NCBI GenBank assembly: GCA_947650365.1
Contig: CANTAL010000667.1
Location: forward strand, 1 to 64,000
From: Chamaelirium japonicum
Lineage: Eukaryota > Streptophyta > Magnoliopsida > Liliales > Melanthiaceae
DNA length: 64,000 nt
Direction: 5' to 3'
Part shown: piece after piece, positions 32,690-45,688 of the stretch
How positions within the stretch are numbered: position 1 is the first letter of the stretch
Layout of the letters: each line of letters starts with the position of its first letter
Program-made: the position numbers and the translations under genes
The notes under the pieces: model-generated
Database searches by the model: none
What the model saw: only the letters and a program-made list of their open reading frames with translations
What the model was told of the DNA's origin: nothing

Positions 32690-33336
32690 TTTCGCATTCT
32701 TTTAATATGGACCATTGTCTGAGATAATCAGATTAGGAGTCCCAAACCTATAGAGGATGTTGTTCCGGAAGAAGTTGATTACGGCATCGGCGGTGACTTC
32801 CTTTAGAGGGATTGCTTCCGCCCACCTGGAGAAGTAGTCTGTTGCGGCTAATATGAAATGAACTTATGCCCTTTTTCAGATGCGTCAAAGGGACCAATGA
32901 CGTCGGTGCCCCATGCAGAGAATGGCCATGACGATACCGTTGGATGCAACGGGTTAGGTGGCTGTCTTATGAGATCGCCATGAATTTGGCAAATGTGACA
33001 GCTTTTGGCGAAGTTGATGCAATCGCTAATCATTGTGGGCCAGTAGTACCCCATCTGCTTGATCTTGATCCTAATCTTTGGACCTGATTGATGAGCTCCG
33101 CACACACCTGCATGTACCTCGTGCATGACTCGTTGAGCCTCTACAGGAGAAAGACACCGCAGCCATAACTGATCATAAGATCTCCTGTACAGGGTGTCAT
33201 TGAAGAAGGCGAACTGGGGCGCCCTCTCTTTGAGTCTCTGGAAGACATCGTCTGGCAACCTCCCATGTTTAAAGTATTCAATGAAGGGTTGCCTCCAATC
33301 TTCTTTATCGACTGAAGAGCAATCCACATGTTCCAC
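32690..33336 (-). mobile_element. Integrase part of the gypsy fossil
   Basis: The zinc-binding head shows HEVHAGVCGAHQSG and CHICQIHGD. The start of the core domain (WPFSAWGTDVIGPF, then DYFSRWAEAIPLKE) follows. The fossil becomes unrecognisable below about 32.69 kb. Confidence 0.85.
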
Positions 33337-33500
33337 CAGGTTGACATCACGAAATAACTCAATAGCATCCGGCAGTCTTGTTCTCGATCCCGGATAATAA
33401 CTCGGATCTCTCCGCCAGCCGGTACGGCTAAAGCTGGGGCTAGTTTTGCTAGCGCATCAGCATACTTTTTTTGTGCTCGTGGGATGTGTGAGACATTAAT

Positions 33501-34016
33501 TTATTGAAATTTTGATATAAAGCTTATGGCGATTTCAACATATGGGATCAATTCAGGCTTTCGTACCTCATAAATCCCTTGCAGCTGCCGGATAACAAGC
33601 TGGGAATCCCCGTAGACCTTGAGCGAGTAGATACCGGCATCATAGGCGATCTGTAAACCGGCGATCAAGGCTTCGTACTCCGCTTCGTTGTTAGAACACC
33701 CTTGCAAGAATGCGAAAGATAAGTGACCTTTCTGAGGAGTGAGGAACACCACTCCCGCACCAGAGCGTACATGAGCCGGTTTATCAACTGTGGCTGGCTC
33801 TGTCCGAGATGCTCCGTCAAAGTACATCTCCCAGCATGTCGATTCTGTATCTGCTACTTTGACTGCAAAGACTTCTTCGTCTGGCAAGTCTGTTGCCAAA
33901 GGAGAGTCGTCTGGGATTGGATGCGCTGCTAGGAAGTCAGCCAAAGCTTGGCCTTTGACAGCCTTCTGGGGTAGGGTACAAAGGTAATCTCGAACTCCAT
34001 CAAAAGAACTGCCCAC
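33501..34016 (-). mobile_element. RNase H part of the gypsy fossil
   Basis: Recognisable boxes are WEMYFDGASR, GAGVVFLTP, NNEAEYEALIAGL and VYGDSQLVIRQLQG. These are the catalytic D-E-D landmarks of the second, archaeal-type RNase H found in Tat-lineage gypsy elements. Confidence 0.88.
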
Positions 34017-34172
34017 TTAGCCACCCTTCCTGAGAGAGTTGGCCTGGTCATCAAGTATTTCAAGGGATCGGCTTTTGATATGAGCTGAACTTTGTGCGCC
34101 AGTAGGTAATGCCGCAACTTCTTGCAGGCGAAGATGAGTTACAAACATATCTTCTCGATGGGGGATTTCAGT

Positions 34173-34660
34173 TCAATTTACTGTTCCATCTCCCACATGG
34201 TGTTCATGGCGCCCTCCGGACCCAGATATGTGGTGCTTGAACACGCACGGTTCTCTTAGAGGTGATTTAGCGGGGTATGGATGCATATTAAGAGACCATG
34301 CTGGGCAGCCGAAAGTAGCGATTACAGTGTCCTCCTTTCTCCATCCTTGTGCACGAGCTTGAGGCAATTCGAAGAGGAGTGGAAGAGGCCCGTATCTCGA
34401 TAATGAGCTAAACGGCTTCTATGCCCATCTTTCTTTAAGCCGAAGGCCAGTTGAAAGAATTTCATATAGCGGGGTGGGATAGGGTGCGCCGCTAGGCCCT
34501 TGACAGCTTTTTGTGGAACATAAATGATGTTGAATTGCGACAAGAGAATGGACCACTTAGCTAGCCGTGCATTCAGAGAGCCAGAAAAAGACTTTAAAGG
34601 GCTTTATCCGGAATACGGCTCATCAAGTAATGTCGCAACTTTTGTACTGCTCACATTACA
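34173..34660 (-). mobile_element. Second partial gypsy copy between RT and RNase H
   Basis: The text IIYVPQKAVKGLAAHPIPPR repeats, in variant form, the linker seen in the neighbouring element near 33.95 kb. This suggests a second diverged Tat-type copy or an internal duplication in the same minus-strand orientation. It is broken. Confidence 0.6.
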
Positions 34661-34943
34661 TTAATGCGAGGCATTCCTTCTCAACAGGAGGATATCTGTG
34701 TTCTGCTCCGACCATCATCCGACTGAGGTAATACAGGGCCCTTTCTTTTCCTTCGTCATCTTTTTGGGCCAGGAGTGCCCCCAGTGAGTGGTCGAGAGCG
34801 CAGATGTACAATTCCTTTTTTCATTATAAATTGTCGTCCTGGTACAGGGGCCGCTAATACCGGCGGCTTAGTCAGGTATTCTTTTATGCTTTCGAATGCA
34901 TCTTGGCATGCTTGGTCCCAGACAAACTCTACTCCTTTTTTAA

Positions 34944-35969
34944 TTAGACGAGAAAAGGGTTGGCACTTGCCTGATGGCGATAAACTATATAGGCCAGCCG
35001 TCCTTGGAAGCCTCTCAATTCCTTGATATTAGTAGGAATAAAAACCCGTATGGCTTTTGTTTTGGCGGGATCCACCTCAATCCCATTCTTTCGTACTATG
35101 AATCCGAGGAATTTCCCTGACGATACTCCGAAGAAGCACTTTAGAGGGTTCATCTTCAGGTTGTGTTGCCTAAGCCTAAGGAAGACTTGTCGTAAATCTG
35201 CCAAGTGGTCGACCCCTTTACGGCTTTTGACGGCCAGGTCATCCACGTAGCATTCTACGGTTTTATGCAACATCTCTCTGAAGATTTGCGTCATAGCCTG
35301 TAGAGTTGTTGCTCCTGCATTCTTTAACCCGAAGGGCATGATTATATAAGGTAAGAGTCAATGCCGAAAGGGGTGCGGAATGAGCAAATCTGTAGAGGTC
35401 GTCCGGGTGCATTTTTCTTTGATTATACCCCATCCATGAAAGACATGCGCTCGTAGCCGAAAGTCTTATCTATCATTCTTTCTGTGATAGGCAATGGAAA
35501 TTTTTAGGACATGCATCATTTAAATTACGGAAGTCTATGCAGACCATATTAGGAAGTCTGCCCGTTCTTTTTAGTGACGGGGACAATATTTGCAAGCCAG
35601 TCCGGGTGCTGTTCCTCCCTAATAAAGCCGACGTCGCGAAGCTTCTGCACCTCTTTCTCTATCTTTTCCATGAGTAGAGGGTGGTCGTAGATCACTCTGT
35701 GCTTGTTTTACCTGCTTTGCATCTTCCCGAATTTTGAGCTCATGGACGGCGACGTATTTTTTCCCTGGCATCTCTGCATAGCGGAATGCGAACACATCAC
35801 GGAATTCTTGGAGGAGTTGGGTATACTGCATCACTTCTTCAGGAGCAAGGTGGGCATTGATGAATATCGGGCGTGGTTCATCGTCCGTGCCCAAATTGAT
35901 CTGCTTGACTTCGTCTTCCGTGGGAGGAGCTTTACGTAATAGGGGGCTCCTCTCTTTCTGACGCTGCAC
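34944..35969 (-). mobile_element. Reverse transcriptase part of the gypsy fossil
   Basis: The fossil begins with FINAHLAPEEVMQYTQLLQE and the approach to RT. The palm shows MPFGLKNAGAT, CYVDDLAVKS (catalytic YVDD) and NPLKCFFGVSSGKFLGFIV. These are standard Ty3/gypsy landmarks. Confidence 0.88.
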
Positions 35970-36754
35970 GTGTTAAGGCTTGGAGTTCTTCTTCATCTTC
36001 CTCGCCTGATTCATCACTGTCGGAGCTCTATAAGTAAATTAGGACTGCTGCGCAGTTTACTGCTAGAGCAACTAAATCCTCCAGTTTCACTTCAGAGTCC
36101 CAGCCTTCTGTAGTGGACGACTCATAAGCTTCAGATTCCGACCCATCTGTCGTTCCATAATCAGGGATGTACCCCAGGCCGTACGTCGGAAAGCTGATAG
36201 CCTCCCCTTCTTCTAATGCCTGCTTTTGTGCCTTCATCAAGCCCCTTACCCTTAATCCCCTTCCCATTTTTTAGTCCTACAGTCTTTTCCACAAGTCATA
36301 GCCCATTTTTTGCATTATCTTCTTAGCAATAGGGCCATAGTTGGAAAAGTATGGCCTCCCTTCTGTAGCTCCACCTTCAAAGCATATGTTTAAGTTGCCC
36401 TGTTTTATATAATGGGGCCCCTGCCCCCAGTCATTGGTACCACGAAGATAGCTCCCCCAGGTTTCTCAACTGACGAGTGGCACACCAGAGGTGGTAGTGG
36501 AAGACGTACGCCTACGCGCATTGCCTGTTTACCCTCTTGGGCCTCTTCTTCACTATCAGATGTGACGCTAATAGTGACTACATTAGATTAGCTTTTCCTA
36601 TTTTTAGCTGCCGGAATGACCAAGGGCTTAGAGCTCAGCGTTATGAGAAATTCAGAAGGTATTTTCATTTTTCCTGTGGAAGGTGAAGGATCCTCCTTGG
36701 GCTTTTCTTCGGCCTTGGGCTTCTCGGGCCCTTTATCGCGACCTGGTGCCGAGA

Positions 36755-37171
36755 TCACCTCTTCTTCTGAACTAGAGTCGTCAACCGAGGCCGGGTCATA
36801 AAGCTTGGAATCTGCACAGTAAGCTTCGACCCAGGCTTCCGATCTGCGAAGACTGTTTGTACTTTTTTGTCCTCGTCGACATATTTGAAGCATTGATGGA
36901 GGGTGGACGGAACAACAAAGTTCCCGTGAATCCAAGGCCTTCCCAGCAGTAGATTGTAGGACGTGTCGTTATCAATCACATAACACGTGATTTCAGACTT
37001 CAAGTCTGCCAACTGACACTTCAGGCGAATCTTACCAATCGCCCTTTGGGAGTCCGCATTGTATCCTTGGATGGTCATCTTAGTGTGACTTAATTTACTG
37101 GTAGGGATTCCCAGGTGAGCTAGAGCACGAAGAGGCATTCTATTTATGGCGGACCCCGGGTCTATCTGCAC
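36755..37171 (-). mobile_element. Aspartic protease part of the gypsy fossil
   Basis: The text IDPGSAINRMPLRALAHLGI carries a D-x-G-S-A variant of the protease active-site box. YNLLLGRPWIHGN is the conserved LGRPW stretch of gypsy proteases. Confidence 0.85.
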
Positions 37172-38378
37172 TCATGGTTACTTGGCCTCCCCAATGTACC
37201 CGGAAAGGTAGAGCGGCCTGTTATGTTTCATGTCACCCAGGAGTAGGTCGTCCTTTGAAATATTTTGGCGGCCCGGAACTCTCCGGTTGCCATACATTCC
37301 TCACACTCTTTAGGCTTCTTCCCCTTAGCTTCAACCCGATTTACGTGAGTGTTTTCTAGGCTTTCGAGAGAGCTTTGACTACTGCCTTTCTGGTTTCAGG
37401 AGAAAGACGTAGCAGGTCGTACATCGAAATTCTGGCAGGAATAGTGGCCAATTGAGTCACCAGGTCATAGTCGAACGGTTCGTCCAGACCAGGTCCCTCT
37501 GGCGAGCTCTTTTGTTTGTAAGGGCCTTAGAGGTTCTGCCAACCTCCTTAACACTTCTGTGTAATCACGTAATCTTTTCCCGACCGCGTTCCCTTACTTC
37601 TGGGTGAGAAAGTCCGTCCTCCTCATTAGGATCCGACTCGGAATCCCTGACTGCATTTGCTTCCTCTATCATTTTGGGCTTATCTACTTTTGTGACGAGG
37701 ACGGGTCCGACCCCCCCACACCCCCAACCCCCCCTCTTGCTCTCCCCTTCGTCTTTCTCAGCAACAACCACGTGGCAGATCGCCATAGCACCTGGGGACC
37801 CTTGGTCTGGACCTGGTGGGCCGTGATATTTGAAGAAAGGACGGCAGGGCGAGCACATGTCTGGCCATAGCTGCTGTTCTTCCTCATCTTGACTCATGGC
37901 GTCTTCATCAGTTAGTAAATCCTCATCATCCGTCAGAAAAAAGGACCACGGCCGCCATGCCCCCTGTCCATTATAGCTATCAGGGTGAACTTGCCCTTCT
38001 TTCTTCCCTGTGAGCCTCTGCGTAGCAGGCCTCGACACACCTCTGCAACATATGGCCTCTCCGCCATGGCGGGTATATGCTAGCTTCAGGCGGGGTAGGA
38101 AATGCTTCTGAAAAGATGCCTTTGGGTATCTCTTCCCCTTCATACATTCGAGAGAAGCCTTCCCCTTATCTTTAATAGCATCGCTATCGCTAATCTCGCA
38201 ATCTTCAAGCAACTCTCGATTAGGGTAGGCAGTGTGCATTCTTCTATCGGCTCTAGAACAGGAATCAGGGAAGTTACCTTTCTTCTTTCTTTGCCGAAGC
38301 AGGGCCCACCGTTATCATGTTGCATGATGAAACCTCTTGGTCTTCATCTGAGGAGTGGTTTTGTTGCTCTCTTGGATT

Positions 38379-38980
38379 TCAGGTGGTCCGCAAGGGTGAC
38401 CGGAACCCTTCATTTTCTTGCTTTGGGGAGTCATCGGGCACTTTTTCCTTCTTCTTAGGCTGCTTCTGACTTCTATTTTGATCATCTTTCACTTCTCTTA
38501 CGTCCGTTAATTTGAGTTTCGGCTGTTGGGGCATGGCCCGTCTGTTGGGTTTTCTTGCTTTGGGGGTAACCACTTCCCAATCGTCATCCTCATTGAGATC
38601 GGGGTCTCCCCACATTATATTATATTATATTATATCTCCTATTGATATTGATATTGACGGCTACCAACCCCCGCTGTATCTCTTCTGAGTTATCAGGGAT
38701 GACCCGAACTTCGGTGTCCAGAGGATCCATCTTTTCGACGGGTATAGAGACTGGTTGCAGTGCTCCAAACCTTATAGACACCATGTTGGTAGTCGCTTTC
38801 TTTTCTTCTTCTCCTAGTGTTAATGCCTTTGTCCGGAGGCCTTCTTGCACCAGCTCTTTAAAGACAAAACACTGTCTTAGTGTATGTCCCACGACCTGTG
38901 GTACCGGCAGTGGCAGTAGTTGGAATCATCAACTTTCTCGATCTCGGCGGGTCGCTTACACGGAGGTAGAGTCAGCTGAC
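38379..38980 (-). mobile_element. Gag C-terminal part of the gypsy fossil
   Basis: The minus-strand text GHTLRQCFVFKELVQ looks like the second half of a CCHC-type zinc knuckle region. It is followed by a charged linker rich in K, P and Q. Upstream of about 39.0 kb nothing more was recognised. Confidence 0.65.
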
Positions 38981-38990
38981 CGTTAGCGAT

Positions 38991-41387
38991 CAACATGTCA
39001 AAGATGGCGTCTACCTTGCTTTCATCGAAATCTCCGACTTTAGAGAGTCGTTCTTTGAGAGAGATTTTCTTTGTTCGACATTCTTTTTCATTTACTATTG
39101 ATTTGATTTTGATAAGGTGTTATGTATATCAGATCAGGTTGACTTCATCCTGAGTCAATTGCCATATATACGACATCCATAGTCAATGATGATGTGAACC
39201 ATTGTAAGTAGATACAGCCACCAAACAGGTGCAAGGTAGTGGACAGTCTCTCTGGGGAGACTTTCACCACTTGAACGGTGGATACAGTCGGGGGGGAATT
39301 TGAGGATCATTAACGGATAAGCCATATACATATTCATAATAATAGATTCCATTTCTCAAGCTAATGTCTTGATTCGACCTCTTCCTAAATTCCTTGACAG
39401 AAGAGAAGATCGAGGCAGGCGTATACAGCTTCGCATCAGACACACCATAACCTCGCTTTCATTTTAATAAAAAGAAGGAAAGAGGATAACCGTCAAAATA
39501 AAAAGACAACACGAGCACCCCTTTACTCCATTAGAGAATAACCATTATCGCTGCGGTAGCCTCGCCCTTACACTCAACGACAAGAGCTTACTCCAACTAC
39601 GCTTGCAACAATGCGAATGACAAAGCCAAAGCCTGTTCGCTCACTTGACTCGGTCTGACGGCGCTTTAAGACAACTCACAGAACGACAACAGCCTCCAGG
39701 GGCTTGAAGGCACTAAAACGGATAGTGAGACAGACACCAGCTCTAGAACTTGAATGAACATACACCCGTAGATTATATTATAGTAAGCTAAAAAGAAGAA
39801 ACAGTATAAAAATTACGGGTACACTCTTCATAAAGATCCCTTCGAAAGACTCGCTCTTCCCCTCAACGGGAATTGCTTCGAAAAACTACCCTTGCTTCAA
39901 TAGAAATGAAAGAACGATACAGATTCATGCACTGGGCCTCACAGAACTACAACTAAAAAAAAAAAAGAATGCATGCGCCTGAAGGAACTACCTGAAAATG
40001 GGAATCACAGAACTCCCTCCCTTTCATAAAAGGAATGAAGGCACTACAGCGGGCTTGACTCGGCCTTCAATTAAAGAACTAAAGAAAACTGATATTGAGC
40101 CGGATATTGCACTTGAACATACATCCGTATATAAAGGAAAACTCCCCCTAAGGATCAAGTCTATCGAATCGATCCCACCCTAAACCGAAAGAGCTTAGAC
40201 CAACTACGCTTGCGTAGATGCGGTAGCTACGGAGCAAGCCTAGCCTTGAAGGAGCTTAGGAGCTAGCTAGATCAACGTCCACGTCAACAGCAACCGAGAC
40301 TGGAACTTCGACTTCTCCTTTTTCTGCTACTTAAACTAGAGCAACAGAAGCACGAGCTACTTCAACTGGTAAATCAAATCCATTTTGCAACTCGAACTGG
40401 AGTAAATAAGCAGGAGCACCTCCGGGCTAAGAGCAGGCAGCAGCAACTACGGTATCAGTGTCAGTTCTGTCCAGTCGGCTCAGTCCTGGAAGTTCAGTCA
40501 GTCGTCAAGCTAGACAGAAAAGTCTTTCATCGTAGAACAGGGCTATGCGTAGCTAGGCCGCGTCTTCGTTACTTTATAAAGTAAAGAATAAAGAAAGTCC
40601 TCCGACTTGGCATCACTCCTCTTTTGTGCTCCCGCCTTCCTAGCCTTATGGACAGGAGTCCTCTCGCCTAGTTCTGAAACTCTTCCCGCAGCCTTGCTTG
40701 CCCTTATTGCCCGGCATACCTCGGCAGGCATACCCCGGAACCTCATCGGCCCGCTTTGCTAATCCGTGGACCAAGGGGTGTAGGCCTAGGAAAACTGGAA
40801 ATCAAGTTCTCGGCGAGAAGGGAAGCCCGGCTAGTCGTGTTGGTAGGTGAACGAAGTCAATCCCGGGATGGAAGCCCAAGCAGCTATACGGGTATGGGTA
40901 GGCTTTCCACTCGCTTAGCTCGCCACTGGTGTGGATCGGCGTATCTGGTTCGATTAACGCGTCTGGCGCCTCTGGTTGAGGCAGTCGTTTAGGCGAGGCG
41001 GGAAGTCAAGCGGGAAGGCAGGAAGGTTTAGGGGGAGAAGGAAAGCAACGGAAAGAGCTATATGCGTGAGGTGATGATGCTTAGCTGGTCTTTGAGGTTG
41101 AAGATGCCCCTGATGCCTTGCTGAATTAATGATTTCTCCTCTCGCTTCCTGATCTCACATTTCTATTTCTTTATACAAATACAAGGCCCGGTTGTTTGCT
41201 CCGGGCCCACCCATTTTTCCTACCCACCTACCTATAGATAGTCGGAAGGTATCGAAGGGGCTCGATCAGAATTCTTTATTAATGGGGCGGGAATAAGGAT
41301 TGATTCATACGAGATGTCCGCTTTATAGCCCTGTAATGTATTTTCTAAGGTAGCTAAATTCGGGCAAAGCAGTCGACCGATCGTTTC
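38991..41387. other. Gene-free sequence
   Basis: No conserved gene. Words such as CCAACTACGCTTGCG and TACACCCGTAGAT recur in altered form at 39.6-40.2 kb, as in other diverged stretches of this window. The longest frames (60-80 codons) are unassigned. Confidence 0.5.
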
Positions 41388-41555
41388 CGGAAATCAATGC
41401 ATACACGAATCCGCCCGTCCTTCTTCATTACTGGCACAATGTTTGCCACCCATTGTTGATATAAAACCACACGGAGGAACTCGGCTTTATGAAGCTTGTC
41501 GATCTACTCTTTGACTTGTAGCGCGACCTTTGGATGCATCCTCCTAAGCTTTCAC
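41388..41555 (-). mobile_element. Ty3/gypsy reverse transcriptase fragment
   Basis: The minus strand reads LRRMHPKVALQVKE followed by IDKLHKAEFLRVVLYQQWVA and NIVPVMKKDGRIRVCIDFR, the conserved start of gypsy RT. It is a short, broken relic separate from the larger element at 32.7-39.0 kb. Confidence 0.85.
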
Positions 41556-44500
41556 AGTTTGAGGAAAGGCCAGGCCAGCGGTCTCGCTATTCCTGATGAT
41601 CAGGCTAGACAAGCTAATCCGCAACTCAAGCTACAAGGCAAGCAGCCGGACTAGCTGCAGTAGCAAGGCAAGCAGCTGGGAACAGGCACGATAGCAACGG
41701 CCTTTAAGGCGCTTTTGCTTAAGGCAAACCTCAAACAAACAGCCGTTAAACTCACACTCTTGCCTCTTAGTGGTTGAATTGCTTTTCTTTATATTTATAT
41801 CGCACAACTCCAACTATGCGAAAGACTCTAAACTTATTAAACAAGAGCCCGCCCCTAAATGCTTTAAGGGAATCGTCCTCTGGGTGTCTTGGAGGGAGCT
41901 TCAAATTAAGCTTTCAAAAAGGAAGGGAACTTACATTGAAGCCCTTGATTGGGACATCCCCGCTGTTTTCCTCCATCAACCAAAATATCTAAGCTAAATT
42001 CAGTAGTCAGAGAAGTCAGAGCTCATAGATGGTGGCATCACCAGGGTAAGGTCATTCTCACGTTGTGGAGCTTGTACTCTCCTACAATCAAGACTTTCAG
42101 TTCGAGACTACTTAACTTATTAACTTAATGAATTGGGATTATCTAGAGAAGGACTTTGGTTTTCCCTTAAGCTCGGAAAAGTCACAGCTATAGAAGGATC
42201 TTCAAAGAGGTCTTTCGGAGTGGTCACGTGAGAGGGAAATTGCCATCAAGCCTTGCACTTATGATTGGAAGCAATACTCAGACGAAGGGAGTCTGATGTT
42301 ATTTAGTAAAGTATATGAAAGAGCTTGTGCAAGAAGCCATTGAGAACAGAAGACTTAACTTAGAAGACCCCTCTATGCAGAATTCTGTATACGTTAACAA
42401 AAGAGATCCTTACGGGCGACCCTTTTGTAAACTCCTTCTGGGGGTCATGGATATTGAAAGGTAAGCGCCCTAAAAGCCTTATCCGAAGCTTCTTTATTCC
42501 TGGAAGGAGGGAGAGCAGCTGACGCACCAAAGCCTCATAATCTAATGAGCTCTTGGCCAGCTGAGTGGGAAAGACAATAGGAAACCAACTTGCACTTCTT
42601 CGTGAGGACCTTATTTGTGCACTTCAAAGACTGTCAGCCCCTCCTTTCCTGACTCAGTCTCTCTACCTCTATATTGATTTTTCATAAGCTAGACAAAGGC
42701 TACAAGGGACGGACCGGCCTATCGTATCATTATGAAGTTGCAGAAGATCATAGAAGCTTGGATGGCAGTCGATAGATGGCTTTCCCCCCTCCCTAACCTC
42801 CCCCCGCTTCCTCTCTCAGCGGTCGGGGGTTAAGCAATCGTGGGGGGGAGAAACGGTTAATCTCTCTTTACATGCCAATCCTATAGCCGAAGTGGATCTC
42901 TATTCCTCCGGTTTCGATCGTGCATGAATCTGATCCTTCCTTCCATCCCTATGGAGGTGGGCCTCACACCTATGTTCTAACATTCAATCTGCTGGGTAAT
43001 CGGCATCGATCCCTTCTGGAAGAGAAAGAAACCTCGCTAGCCCGGAGAGACCTAACGGAATGATCAAAAAGTCTTGATGAATCCGACAGTAGGGCAGGGG
43101 AAGCAGTGGACGGAATCTATCTTAAAGCAACCTCTCATCCCACCGCCTTGGGGGTGCCCACAGATGTACTGACCCGTAAAAGTATATGGCTGGCAAGTGA
43201 GCAGGAGAAAGCATTCTCCCGAACGACTATTCCATTTTTTCCCCTCCCCCGATTCGTGAGTGGTCGACTCTTTTTTTTCCCTCGACCCGACGCCGGTTCG
43301 TGATACGCGAAACAGAACACGTCGCCCTCTGATTAAGATATTGAAATGAATGACGACGAAGAGTGGATCTTCCAATTCCTTTTTGTGATGGAGTTTGGGA
43401 AAAAAGGTACCTCTACTCCTATCCCAATGCCTTCCCATAAACCTGCTATTGTCACCGCGGAGAGGAGAACGACCCTCAAATGCGAGTACCAACAGACAAA
43501 CCCACTGGACAAGCACCAACTACTGGGATCAATTCAAGCTACAAATGCCCGTCATCGCTTTCGTTCATTTGGCTAAGACCTATAGCACTACTTTGGCGAA
43601 AGCTTCCCGGTTAAGGTACTTCTGCCCCGATCAGCTAGTTCATTTCATGCCAAGTCACGAACCTGTTCAGGAATCGCACTAATGGAACCTTTCAGTAAAT
43701 CGCAAAAGGAAGACACGATCCCGCGCGATAGCTGAAGATACGGCCCGTGCCACATCAAGAACCCAAGCGGCCTCTAAAGCCGGGGCGGCGCAGACGGAAC
43801 AAAACATGGGTCAATATCCTCCACAGCCGAATCAACAATAATCCTCCAACCATTCGCTGCTGTTTAAACAATCACCTAATCCAAAAGCGAGATGAATTGC
43901 ATCGAGCAGTAGCGCATGTCAAGAGGCGAAAAAGAAGCGAAAGAAAGGAAGCGGGCACTCTGCCAGGAAAGCCAAGTAACTCCATCTTTCTACGATGAAA
44001 GAAAGCCATACCCACCCAAACCCAGCTACCCTAGAACGACTGAAACGACCCGCCCTCATGCACTTTCACGTTCCTTGGGACCGGAACTGCAACGCAAGAG
44101 CCAATCCACTCTCACTTTCAAAGCGAAAAAGGAATCCGGGAAGAGATAGAGAATTTATCGAGCGGGGAAGAAAAGCAAAAGTGCTCAAGTTCGCAGTCTT
44201 AAGCATTGAGTCAAGTCGAAAACGCATGTCAGAAACCCAAGACATAGCAACCTTGCTAAGGTATAGGTAGCTTGTCAAGAGCAACCTTGCTCGACAACTG
44301 ACTCGCCTGCCTTAATATGCAGGGCTAAAACAAGATCGGTCGCTCCAAAGTAGCTCCCTTGCTTGGCCGTAAGGGTGAGAGCTCTCAAAGCACAGATCAA
44401 AAACTTGATAGCGGGTGTTAGAACGCTCTCACCTTTTCCTTTAGGCGAGGGTAGCGAAGCCATACCAAATTCTTTCTCTTACAGGAACTAGATTAGATGC

Positions 44501-45688
44501 AACTACCGTTGGCATAGTTGCTTCCTCGCATAAATAAGAGGGAATCGAGCAACTCAACTAGCTACCTTGCTAAGAGACTAGTGCACTCGCTCTACTAACT
44601 AGTCTTAATCGTCGGTATCCGTCTTTCATCTCGCTCGCATATATCTTAATCCTTAGTATAGTTCATGTAGCTCGACTATCGAATCGAACCAGAGGAAGAG
44701 AGAATCGGAGAAGACGGTAATGGGATAAGGTGGTCATAGGAGAGGGGAACGGCTAATTGGAGAAGGGCATGGGTCATGAGATAGATAGGGCAGGTCTTTA
44801 TAGGGGAGGGGGGTAGCGCTATGAAGAAAGTCTAGTTATAGTTCTTTCTCTTCTTCTTTCTTTTCAGTTTGAAGCGAGTGGAAAGTAATATGCCATCTTT
44901 CTCTTTATATAGACGGGCTCCGTTTGGTGTTCAGTCAATATAAGTAGTCTTGTTTTCCTGACGATAGAGGAACGGCTTGAGTGGAGGAGGAGCACGGTCT
45001 TCTCGGTAAGGTAAGGAAAGAGAGGTAATCGAGCTTCGACCGGTGCGTGACCTGCGAGCGGTCGGTGGTCGAATTTTTTAGATATTGATTCTAGCTCTTG
45101 CGGTGGCGGCGGTAGGTCAGTCTGTCAGGTAGAGGAATGGGTTGAGAGTCACGAGTTCGGAAGTTGGATATGCGATTGCGGTCTCAGGTCTGTGGTCGGC
45201 ACCGGCTTTGATGGAAATAGAAAGATTCTAGCTAGCGGTGGTAGAGGGAAGGACGAAGGGGGCTAAGTCCAGAGATCAGGAACGCTCGAAGATCTCAGGA
45301 TCGGGCCCATCATGATGGTGGAGTATTCAGACATCATGCAAACAGAGACAATCTTGGTGAAGGTCGGAGGACAGCGTATCAGAGAGATGAAGCACGACGG
45401 GGAAGAGCGAATTCCAGAGATGATCGAAGAGTTGGACATATGGAGGATTATTTGGCTCAAATAGCCATCTCAGGAACAGCTCAATCACTGTTTTCCAGAG
45501 AAATATTGCGGAGAGAGATTCCAAGATCTTGGACTAACATGATGGGACTACAGATCCAGTCAATCACATAATGTACTACCGCCAGATGATGGTAGCATTT
45601 CAGCAGGATTTTCTACTGTGCAAGATCTTCCCTGGTACGCTTCAAGGACCAACGCTCACATAGTTCTACAAGCTTTCGCCAGGCTCAA
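41556..45688. other. Gene-free sequence
   Basis: No conserved mitochondrial gene was recognised. Frames at 43064-43519 on the minus strand (151 codons) and 43346-44270 on the + strand (up to 95 codons) overlap one another and match nothing I know. The 45.2-45.7 kb part may be decayed upstream gag of the next element. Confidence 0.5.

Larger units (their letters stand above)
32690..38990 (-). mobile_element. Ty3/gypsy retrotransposon, Tat-like, broken
   Basis: Minus-strand text carries the parts of a gypsy element in the usual order over about 6.3 kb. From high to low coordinates these are a gag end with a zinc-knuckle-like stretch (38.4-39.0 kb), protease, reverse transcriptase, RNase H and integrase. 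The RNase H text and the linker PQKAVKGQALADFLAAHPIP are typical of the Tat lineage. The frame is interrupted many times and no terminal repeats were recognised, so this is an old fossil of nuclear origin. A second, partial copy seems to overlap it at 34.2-34.7 kb. Confidence 0.9.

Noticed and set aside
43064-44270. Overlapping frames around 43-44.3 kb
   Set aside because: Frames occur on both strands over the same bases and none shows a conserved motif.
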